From assembly GCA_017547975.1 (NCBI GenBank), contig JAFYNU010000188.1, forward strand, positions 1-14,830: a stretch of 14,830 bases of DNA. The letters are read 5' to 3'. Position 1 is the first letter of the stretch. Each line of letters starts with the position of its first letter. Below, in pieces: positions 8,801 to 13,913 of the stretch. The notes beneath the pieces were generated by a model. That model made no database searches. It saw only the letters and a list, made by a program, of their open reading frames with translations, and was not told where the DNA came from. The DNA comes from Clostridia bacterium. GTDB taxonomy: Bacteria > Bacillota > Clostridia > Oscillospirales > QAMX01. The position numbers and the translations under genes were made by a program.

Positions 8801-9132
8801 GAGCCGAAGGCACCGATCAGAGCGGGCTTGATGACGTGCTGACGATAGAGGAAATGATAGTCATTCTTCTTGTCGTAAGCTTCGAATACACGGCCGCCCA
8901 GGGCGGGGATCATGCAGACGCGAATGTAGTCGTTTTCAAGACGAACGACTTCCCATTCCTTGTCAGCGCGATGGATGCGGTCAACCTTGTTGACAACGCG
9001 GTTGGGATAGGGGTTGCCACTGGTGCCCTGATGGCCGCGGGTTTCGGCATACATGGGCATTTCTTCTGCGGGAGGGAAGGGATAAGTGGGGATTGTCCAC
9101 TTTTCTACTACCGCAATAACAGGCTTGCTCAT
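5860..9132 (-). CDS. DUF5107 domain protein with C-terminal TPR repeats
   Basis: Large (1090 residues) soluble protein with no signal peptide or membrane helix, so cytoplasmic. Residues about 45-345 match the DUF5107 type: a galactose-mutarotase-like beta-sandwich with ALGGRVFEAYDKK (77-89) and the signature GGIEFNWPFHHRPST (115-129). About 346-445 is a second beta-rich segment containing five closely spaced cysteines (C404, C406, C424, C426, C428). From about 470 to the end are many TPR-like helical pairs, for example GEYLYRTGKVDEAVEYLEKA and ALYALGFAYEKMGECCKAKA. The fold suggests binding or acting on sugar and the TPRs suggest partner binding, but the biochemical role is not known to me. 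Own promoter, 5' hairpin and terminator indicate a separate transcript. Codon use is strongly biased: 969 consecutive codons contain no TTA, CTA or TCA. Start ATG 9132 follows GGATGGA. Confidence 0.9.
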   Translation of the reverse strand: MSKPVIAVVEKWTIPTYPFPPAEEMPMYAETRGHQGTSGNPYPNRVVNKVDRIHRADKEWEVVRLENDYIRVCMIPALGGRVFEAYDKKNDYHFLYRQHVIKPALIGAFGSWISGGIEFNWPFHHRPSTVLPVDYTIETEEDGTAICWMSECDPSDRTKGMVGIVLHPDASFFETRVKVTNRTATEHSFLWWENAAVRVHEQYRLIFPPDVTWAHHHYDRSHVTFPIAQGQYGAERFEEPTDISWHKNTRTANSYFAAPSDFDFFGGYDYEKECGTIHIANHHISPGKKMFTWGYGANAENWEDALTDTDGPYAELMAGSYTDDQPDFTWLAPYETKCFSQFWYPTKDIKYVTFANLDAAIAVDKAGADSKVRLNVTKVVENGTIQVFDGEKLVLEEKVSIAPCECKEWDVVLSDEKYTVKFLCECGCEIASYTEITPDYVHIPKDNPGIPTPDKLTTAQDNYIAGLHIDQYRDPVYKPDEYYLEALTYDPKHLPSLIGMGEYLYRTGKVDEAVEYLEKALAVQNAYNTNPKDGTVSYLLGLCYLYQEKYKKAYDTFYKATWSYNAIGKSMSFIAALDGRKGDYEKMLFHAEKALDKESAHPLAGPYAAYALWKLGKNECALKCINAILANDPLNQLARYIKIKIAGEPIESFYDEKLMASNPSQTCLDVAFDIQRAGDYAAAAEIFEGLKATRGASTMALYALGFAYEKMGECCKAKAARAEAAKNPIVELFPYRLAEIKVLEAAVKANDMDGTAWYLLGNVVYDKKHYAYAEECWKKATVASPDFYIPWRNLAVACYSHLGKQAEALEYQKKAVDLKPGDEQLLNEVSFLMASVGVPGEERAEYLLAKMPEDAGDDMSLELAKAYNACGKYEESLKVMLGHVFTPGEGGEFAIAETYMYSRFAAGRQALKEGKNEEALALFQAALKIPENLHAGFWNESVTVPYRYYEAEALDKLGRVDEAKAIIDHISKIDNRGMWNMGGEFTYYTAKIAQLAGDEMKARDIIRKAILNWEEQLADKRGPGPRQKGGRFFYLSYVDDPKALKEANLYYMLAYAMLFNGEKATAKEYFEKSLALNPDNVKAELELSLL

Positions 9133-9158
9133 AGTGAGTTTCCATCCTTTCTTTATTC

Positions 9159-9200
9159 AAGAATCCGTGGTCGCGGGACACTCTCCCACGGCCCATTCTT
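9159..9200 (-). promoter_or_regulatory. 5'-terminal mRNA stem-loop of the DUF5107 gene
   Basis: In the minus-strand leader AAGAAT-GGG-CCGTGG pairs with CCACGG-ATTCTT: 12 base pairs with a three-base bulge and a 15-base loop. The hairpin begins at, or within a base of, the predicted transcription start. Such 5'-end structures are known to protect mRNAs from decay, and a protein- or ligand-binding role is also possible. Function is inferred. Confidence 0.55.
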
Positions 9201-9206
9201 AAGTCA

Positions 9207-9235
9207 AATATACCATACTTTCAGGGTAATTGCAA
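9207..9235 (-). promoter_or_regulatory. Promoter of the DUF5107/TPR gene
   Basis: A -35 TTGCAA at 9230-9235 and a -10 TATATT at 9207-9212 are separated by exactly 17 bases. The predicted start is near 9200, giving a leader of about 68 bases that opens with the stem-loop described separately. Confidence 0.72.
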
Positions 9236-9347
9236 GAAGATTTTTTCGATTTTCTCCTCTCTTAACCCCCGTTTTTTTGTTCATATCCCATAGAATTTCT
9301 TTCTACTTTCCGCCTTTAATGTCGATTCCACCAAATAATCGGCCGGT

Positions 9348-9387
9348 TTTATCCCTATTCGTGGATTTTCTCCCACACCGGGATAAA
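9348..9387 (-). terminator. Stem-loop downstream of the glycoside hydrolase gene (possible 3' end)
   Basis: TTTATCCC and GGGATAAA (8 bp, arms 9348-9355 and 9380-9387) enclose a second short pairing, GTGG with CCAC (9361-9364 and 9373-9376). It starts 45 bases after the stop at 9432. No U-run follows, so it is not a textbook intrinsic terminator. It may mark a processed 3' end, or the hydrolase transcript may read into the DUF5107 gene. Confidence 0.4.
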
Positions 9388-9431
9388 TTTGCGGATCGAT
9401 TTTGCACACACTTTTTGACCCAATTCCCCCG

Positions 9432-11390
9432 TCAATAACCGATCATGGGAATCTCCTCAAAGGGCTCGTCAAAGGCGGGAGCTTCCCCGTTTTTGACCCC
9501 CGGCAGGGCCAGAGCGCTTTCCCGGGAGGCGGCCATCATTTCGGGATAGGGACGCAGTGCCACGTCCACCAGACCGATCTGATAATTTTCCCCATCGAAC
9601 CGGCCGGCGATATTCTGGTCACAGAACTGGAACCAGTGAACCCCCACCGCGTTGGGATGGGCCGCCGCCTTTTCCACGTAACCCCGCAGTGCACAGGCCC
9701 GGTCGGCCTGGGATGCGGTTCCCTTGAGGCCGGTGGCGGGAAGCCCCCGGTCCAGGGCGCCGAAGTGGAATTCCCCGATCATCAGGGGCAGATCCACCCC
9801 GCAGCCCACCGCAAAGTTCATGAGAGGGGTGGGATCGAAGCTGTAATTATTCAGGCTGAACACGTCAAAATTCTGCCAACCCGCCACCTGTTCGGGGCTG
9901 TTGGCCACCGCCCAGCGCATACCCAGGTTCAGGTGGTTGGGATCCACCGCCCGGCAGGCCTTCGAGGGAATGCCCACGTAGGCTTCCACCAGGTAAACCG
10001 AAAGCTCCTTCAGGTCGGCCTTGGCACCCGGGAAGCGGGTTTCGATCCCGGCCTTCTGTTCTCCGATTTCCTCAAAGCTTTGGAAGGAACTGCCCCAAGC
10101 GGCGTTGAGGGAGACGATATTTCCATATTTTTCCTTTAATTTTTGGAGAATTCCCCGTTTGCATGCGCTGTCGGCGGGATTCCGGATGGCTTCGTCGGCA
10201 ATCAGGAGATTGGGCACGAAGGCAAATTCCGGCTCGTTGCGCAGGAAGTAGCCGATCTGCCAGGGGTCATCCCTGGCTTCCCGCAGGGCCTCCGCCCGGC
10301 GGATGGCATCCTTCTCATATTCCTCCGACAGCACGTCGGGGAAGTCCCGGAAGATCTTCAGGTCTGTGGTGGGGAAAATATCCGGTTGCCACACGTAGGG
10401 AATGCGTTTTTCCCCGGTGCGGAAGATGGGGTTTGACCAGTTGGCCACCGTGTTCCATCCCCCTTCCAGAAGGACGTTTTCGGCGATTTCCCGGAAGGCA
10501 TTCATCCAATCCTCCCCAAACACCCGCCGCAGGTTGGATTCGGTATAGCGGAAGCTGTGGTCATCCCCGCAGACAGACTTCCAGGGCTCCGGGGGAAATT
10601 CGCAAAGGGTGGGATACTGGTCAATCCTGGGGTTGTCGCCGGGGTTGATGCAATCCACCCCCAGGGAGTAGAATTCGTACCCATCCGGATCCACCAGGTG
10701 CCACCGTCCGTCGGGGGTCTTCAGGGTTTTGAAGAAACCCTTGCCTTCGCAAAGCTTCCGGGCCGCCTCCCCGCCCCACCTGGTGCGAGTGGCAAGGGGC
10801 TTGCCGTTTTGCCGCAGGGCAAAGAGGCTTTCCTGAAGCTCCTCTTCGGTATGAATTTTCCCCGGCCAGTCCCGGCCGGTCCATTGTCCAAATTCGTCCA
10901 CGTACTTCCCCTCCGGAATGGGGAATTCGGCGGGCATTTCGTCCGCAAGATAGGCATCCTCCAAAAGCAGGGTCACGTCATCCACACAGGGATGGATGCC
11001 AAACTCAATCCTATCCACCTCCCCGGGCTCCATGCGGTTGCCGTGAACCACCATTTTCAGGGTACCGGGGGTACGCGGGGTAAAGATGGTGCGGGAATCG
11101 ATGAGGGCAAGGTCGATGCACACCCGGGTCTTGAGCCCCGGCAGAAGTCCGAAGCGATAGCCAAGCTTGAATTCGCCGGCGCCGGGGTTGAAGAAATTCA
11201 GTTCCAGGGCCACCGAATGCGGGGCTTCCACCGTGGTGTCCACCACCAGATAGCGGTACGCAAGATCGGCAGGGCAAATCAGCTGGATTTTTCCGCCGTC
11301 CTTCCCGAATATTGCCCGAAGCCTTCCCTCTTCCTCCAAAAGGGGCGTTACATCCCGGCGGACCAGGCCTTTCAGATTGATCGTTTTCAC
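9432..11390 (-). CDS. Clan GH-A glycoside hydrolase (agarase/beta-galactosidase-like)
   Basis: Predicted retaining glycosidase of 652 residues without a signal peptide, so probably acting on imported oligosaccharides. An N-terminal beta-rich region (about 1-150) precedes a TIM barrel. The barrel opens with the motif GRWHLVDPDGYEFYSLGVDC (228-247), typical of GH50-like agarases and relatives. Clan GH-A catalytic residues can be placed: acid/base E386 in FLRNEPEF and nucleophile E540 in LMIGEFHFG. A late HWFQFCDQN (585-593) is also typical of the clan. Start is GTG 11390: GAGGAG lies 5 bases upstream, whereas longer frames (to 11492) start upstream of a perfect promoter. Divergent from the first enolase-family gene. 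I cannot assign the exact GH family or substrate from sequence alone, and agarose itself is unlikely in this context. Confidence 0.85.
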   Translation of the reverse strand: MKTINLKGLVRRDVTPLLEEEGRLRAIFGKDGGKIQLICPADLAYRYLVVDTTVEAPHSVALELNFFNPGAGEFKLGYRFGLLPGLKTRVCIDLALIDSRTIFTPRTPGTLKMVVHGNRMEPGEVDRIEFGIHPCVDDVTLLLEDAYLADEMPAEFPIPEGKYVDEFGQWTGRDWPGKIHTEEELQESLFALRQNGKPLATRTRWGGEAARKLCEGKGFFKTLKTPDGRWHLVDPDGYEFYSLGVDCINPGDNPRIDQYPTLCEFPPEPWKSVCGDDHSFRYTESNLRRVFGEDWMNAFREIAENVLLEGGWNTVANWSNPIFRTGEKRIPYVWQPDIFPTTDLKIFRDFPDVLSEEYEKDAIRRAEALREARDDPWQIGYFLRNEPEFAFVPNLLIADEAIRNPADSACKRGILQKLKEKYGNIVSLNAAWGSSFQSFEEIGEQKAGIETRFPGAKADLKELSVYLVEAYVGIPSKACRAVDPNHLNLGMRWAVANSPEQVAGWQNFDVFSLNNYSFDPTPLMNFAVGCGVDLPLMIGEFHFGALDRGLPATGLKGTASQADRACALRGYVEKAAAHPNAVGVHWFQFCDQNIAGRFDGENYQIGLVDVALRPYPEMMAASRESALALPGVKNGEAPAFDEPFEEIPMIGY

Positions 11391-11395
11391 GTTTT

Positions 11396-11401
11396 CTCCT
11401 C
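11396..11401 (-). promoter_or_regulatory. Shine-Dalgarno that sets a GTG start
   Basis: GAGGAG with a 5-base spacer to GTG 11390. It supports the non-ATG start of the glycoside hydrolase. Confidence 0.75.
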
Positions 11402-11404
11402 TCC

Positions 11405-11425
11405 GCCCGTCCGCACAGGGCGGGC
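11405..11425 (-). promoter_or_regulatory. Leader stem-loop next to the hydrolase ribosome binding site
   Basis: GCCCG and CGGGC (arms 11421-11425 and 11405-11409), extended inward across one mismatch by CC/GG around a 5-base loop. The hairpin ends three bases before the GAGGAG element, so it could influence translation or mRNA stability. Function is inferred. Confidence 0.4.
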
Positions 11426-11442
11426 AGTTGTATTTTTTATCT

Positions 11443-11471
11443 ATTATACCCAATAAAATTTTCCCTGTCAA
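11443..11471 (-). promoter_or_regulatory. Consensus SigA promoter of the glycoside hydrolase
   Basis: TTGACA at 11466-11471, a 17-base spacer and TATAAT at 11443-11448: a perfect match to the housekeeping consensus. The predicted start is near 11436. The -35 box lies 3 bases from the -35 box of the divergent dehydratase promoter. Confidence 0.88.
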
Positions 11472-11479
11472 CGGTTGAC
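11467..11479. promoter_or_regulatory. 13-bp dyad between the divergent promoters (possible operator)
   Basis: GTCAAC-G-GTTGAC is a perfect inverted repeat centred on 11473. It includes most of both -35 boxes. Part of the symmetry follows automatically from two back-to-back TTGAC boxes, so only the flanking C/G pair and the spacing are extra. The second dehydratase promoter lacks this dyad. Confidence 0.35.
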
Positions 11480-11503
11480 GAACGGCCGGCAAGGAGCTAT
11501 AAT
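11475..11503 (+). promoter_or_regulatory. Promoter of the first enolase-family gene
   Basis: TTGACG at 11475-11480, a 17-base spacer and TATAAT at 11498-11503. The predicted start is near 11510. The following leader shares CAACCT, ATTT and AGGAAAGGA with the leader of the second copy. Confidence 0.88.
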
Positions 11504-11539
11504 AGAGGCAACCTATTTTAGGAAAGGAATCTACGTGAT

Positions 11540-12652
11540 ATGAAGATCACCGATATCAAAAACTATCGCAGTGCCAGAAACCACTACGTCATCGTGGAAA
11601 CCGACGAAGGCATCTACGGTCTTGGCGAAGGCACCCTGCACACCCGTGAAGCCGCTGTGGAAGGCTGTATTGCCAACATGCGGGACTACCTGATCGGTCA
11701 CGATCCCATGCGCATCGAGCATCTGTGGCAGGACGTGTTCCGCGGCACCTTCTGGAGAGGCGGCCCGGTCCTTCAGTCCGCCCTGTCTGCCATCGACATG
11801 GCCCTGTGGGATATCAAGGGTAAGGCCCTGAACACCCCGGTCTACAACCTCCTTGGCGGCAAGTGCCGTGACAAGCTGCAGGCCTACACCGCCGTTGGCG
11901 GCGCCACCCCCGAAGAGCTGGCCGAAAACGGCCTGAAGGCTGTGGAAAGAGGCTACAAGGTCCTTCGTATCTGCCCCCACGACAGCCGGGAAGACGGCTA
12001 CTACGAACCGGGCGTCCAGGTTCGCAAGTCCGAAAAGTTCATGAAGGCCCTGCGTGAAGCGGTTGGCGAAGAAGTGGAAATCATCTTCGAATGCCACACC
12101 CGTCTTTCGCCCCCCCGTGCCATCGAGCTTTGCAACCGCATTGCCGACTACCATCCGTTCTTTGTGGAAGACCCCCTGCGTGCCGACTCCCCCGAAATGT
12201 TCCGGGTACTGCGTCAGCACACCGACGTATCCCTAGGCACCGGCGAAAAGTTCGGCGCCAAGTGGGACTACAAGTGCCTGATTGAAGAAGACCTGATCGA
12301 CTACCTGCGCACCGATATCTGCAACTGCGGCGGTATCACCGAAATGCGCAAAATCGCCGCCTACGGCGAAACCCATTACATGGAAATGGTTCCCCACGGC
12401 GTTCCCCACGTTGGCTTCCTCGCCGCCATGCACGTGGACTTCGCCGTTCCCAACTTCATGTGCCAGGAAGACTGGCTGTCGGGCAACCATCCCGCATGGC
12501 TGGACTACGACGTCACCTTCAAGGATGGCTACCTGACCATGGGCGACCGTCCGGGCCTTGGCATCGACATCGACCTCACTGCCCTGGAACCCACCTCCAC
12601 CTACGAACATCCCCACTGGCGCCGTGCCGACGGTACCGTCCAGGATTGGTAA
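11540..12652 (+). CDS. Enolase-superfamily sugar-acid dehydratase, copy 1 (mannonate/galactonate dehydratase-like)
   Basis: Predicted cytoplasmic magnesium-dependent dehydratase of 370 residues in the mandelate racemase subgroup, likely removing water from an aldonate or uronate-derived acid. An N-terminal capping domain (about 1-110, ending PVYNLLGGK) is followed by a beta-barrel. Metal ligands can be placed at E184 (FECHTRL), E210 (FFVEDPL) and E236 (GTGEKFG), with catalytic H186 and H286 (MVPHG). These fall one residue after the corresponding D183, H185, E209, E235 and H285 of E. coli DgoD. The C-terminus (PGLGIDID ... DGTVQDW) resembles ManD/RspA. Glu at the first metal site, usually Asp, is noteworthy. 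Own promoter and terminator. Arginine codons are more often CGT/CGC than in copy 2, hinting at stronger expression. The exact substrate cannot be told. Confidence 0.9.
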   Translation: MKITDIKNYRSARNHYVIVETDEGIYGLGEGTLHTREAAVEGCIANMRDYLIGHDPMRIEHLWQDVFRGTFWRGGPVLQSALSAIDMALWDIKGKALNTPVYNLLGGKCRDKLQAYTAVGGATPEELAENGLKAVERGYKVLRICPHDSREDGYYEPGVQVRKSEKFMKALREAVGEEVEIIFECHTRLSPPRAIELCNRIADYHPFFVEDPLRADSPEMFRVLRQHTDVSLGTGEKFGAKWDYKCLIEEDLIDYLRTDICNCGGITEMRKIAAYGETHYMEMVPHGVPHVGFLAAMHVDFAVPNFMCQEDWLSGNHPAWLDYDVTFKDGYLTMGDRPGLGIDIDLTALEPTSTYEHPHWRRADGTVQDW

Positions 12653-12670
12653 ACCGAAAAAAACGTATGC

Positions 12671-12703
12671 AAAAAGGGACACCCACCAGGTGTCCCTTTT
12701 TTT
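12671..12703 (+). terminator. Intrinsic terminator after copy 1
   Basis: A 13-bp stem (AAAAAGGGACACC with GGTGTCCCTTTTT) and a 5-base loop, followed by a continued T-run, begins 18 bases after the stop. It separates the two dehydratase transcripts. Confidence 0.92.
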
Positions 12704-12720
12704 GTTTATCACTATTTTTC

Positions 12721-12749
12721 TTGACGAAGCATCCCGCTTGGGTTATAAT
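12721..12749 (+). promoter_or_regulatory. Promoter of the second enolase-family gene and downstream esterase
   Basis: TTGACG at 12721-12726, a 17-base spacer and TATAAT at 12744-12749. It begins directly after the copy 1 terminator. The same TTGACGAA and downstream leader motifs appear as in the first copy. Confidence 0.87.
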
Positions 12750-12787
12750 GAAATCAACCTTATTTCGCAGGAAAGGACTTGTTACCT

Positions 12788-13900
12788 ATGAAGATTACCG
12801 ATATCAAAAATTTCCACAGCACCCGCAATCACTACGTGGTGGTGGAAACCGACGAGGGCATTACCGGCGTTGGAGAAGCCTCGCTTCACACCCGGGAGCT
12901 TGCGGTGGAGGGTGCCGTGCTTGGCATCCGGGAATACCTCATTGGCAAGGACCCCATGCGCATTGAGCATTTGTGGCAGGACGTGTTCCGGGGCACCTTC
13001 TGGCGGGGCGGTCCGGTTTTGCAAGCCGCCCTTTCGGGCATCGACATCGCCCTGTGGGACATTAAGGGCAAGGCCCTGAACACCCCGGTCTACAACCTCT
13101 TAGGCGGCAAGTGCCGTGACAAGCTTTTGGTTTACCTGGGTATCGGCGGCGACACCCCCGAAGAGGTGGCCGAAAACGGCATCAAGGCGGTGGAAATGGG
13201 CTACAAGGCCCTGCGCTTCTGCACCATCGGGGAAGCAAAAGCCCCCTACTGCGAACCGGGCGTGGAGGTCCGCAAATCCGAAAAATGCATGAAAGCCCTG
13301 CGGGAAGCGGTTGGCGACGACATTGAGATCGTGTTCGAATGCCACACCCGTCTTTCTCCCCCCAGAGCCATTGAGCTTTGCAACCGCATTGCCGACTACC
13401 ACCCGTTCTTTGTAGAAGACCCCCTGCGTGCCGATTCCCCCGAAATGTACCGGGTGGTCCGCCAGCACACCAACGTGCCCCTGGGCACCGGGGAAAAATT
13501 CGGCGCCAAGTGGGACTACAAGTGCCTGATCGAGGAAGACCTGATCGACTACCTGCGCACCGACATCTGCAACTGCGGCGGTATCACCGAAATGCGCAAG
13601 ATCGCCGCCTACGGCGAGACCCATTACATGGAAATGGTTCCCCACGGAGTAGAACACGTGGGTTTCCTGGCCTCCATGCACGTGGACTTTGCGGTGCCCA
13701 ACTTCATTTGCCAGGAAGACTGGCTCTCCCGCAAGCATCCCAGCTGGCTGGATTACGACGTCGCCTTCAAGGATGGCTACCTGACCATGGGGGACCGTCC
13801 GGGTCTTGGCATCGACATTGACTTTGACGCTTTGGAACCCATCTACACCTACGAGCATCCCCACTGGCGCCGGGCCGACGGTACCGTGCAGGATTGGTAA
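12788..13900 (+). CDS. Enolase-superfamily sugar-acid dehydratase, copy 2
   Basis: Same 370-residue architecture as copy 1, with every placed catalytic residue kept: E184, H186, E210, E236 and H286. Residues 182-220 and 232-287 are identical to copy 1. Changes cluster at 43-49 (capping domain), 114-119 (first barrel strand, AYTAVG against VYLGIG) and 141-154 (RICPHDSRED against RFCTIGEAKA), regions that line the active site in related enzymes. This suggests a different substrate or stereochemistry, by inference. ATG 12788 is chosen by homology to copy 1; a TTG at 12779 is in frame but sits too close to the AGGAAAGGA element. The esterase gene follows after 13 bases and is probably co-transcribed. 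Confidence 0.9.
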   Translation: MKITDIKNFHSTRNHYVVVETDEGITGVGEASLHTRELAVEGAVLGIREYLIGKDPMRIEHLWQDVFRGTFWRGGPVLQAALSGIDIALWDIKGKALNTPVYNLLGGKCRDKLLVYLGIGGDTPEEVAENGIKAVEMGYKALRFCTIGEAKAPYCEPGVEVRKSEKCMKALREAVGDDIEIVFECHTRLSPPRAIELCNRIADYHPFFVEDPLRADSPEMYRVVRQHTNVPLGTGEKFGAKWDYKCLIEEDLIDYLRTDICNCGGITEMRKIAAYGETHYMEMVPHGVEHVGFLASMHVDFAVPNFICQEDWLSRKHPSWLDYDVAFKDGYLTMGDRPGLGIDIDFDALEPIYTYEHPHWRRADGTVQDW

Positions 13901-13913
13901 GTGAGGTACTTCC

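Larger units (their letters stand above)
11475..13900 (+). repeat. Tandem gene duplication including promoters (unit 11475-12652 and unit 12721-13900)
   Basis: Both units hold the same parts in order: TTGACGAA, 17-base spacing, TATAAT, CAACCT, ATTT, AGGAAAGGA and a 370-residue dehydratase gene. By eye the proteins differ at 60 of 370 positions (about 84% identity), with no insertion or deletion. Several long DNA stretches, such as around 11820-11880 against 13060-13125, are almost identical, pointing to fairly recent duplication or gene conversion. Confidence 0.9.

Noticed and set aside
6226..9438. 1070-codon open frame on the plus strand
   Set aside because: It lies antisense and in codon register with the DUF5107/TPR gene. 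Its openness is explained by absence of TTA/CTA/TCA codons in the real gene, and its low-complexity translation shows no family motif.
11464..11481. CcpA-type cre site around the central CG of the dyad
   Set aside because: The left half TGTCAACG fits loosely, but the right half does not match the required ending, so I do not call it.
11391..11492. N-terminal extension of the glycoside hydrolase to ATG 11492
   Set aside because: The extension would run through the perfect promoter at 11443-11471; GTG 11390 has a well-spaced ribosome binding site.
12779..12787. TTG start for the second dehydratase
   Set aside because: It sits almost on top of the AGGAAAGGA element and would add three residues absent from the otherwise same-length paralog.
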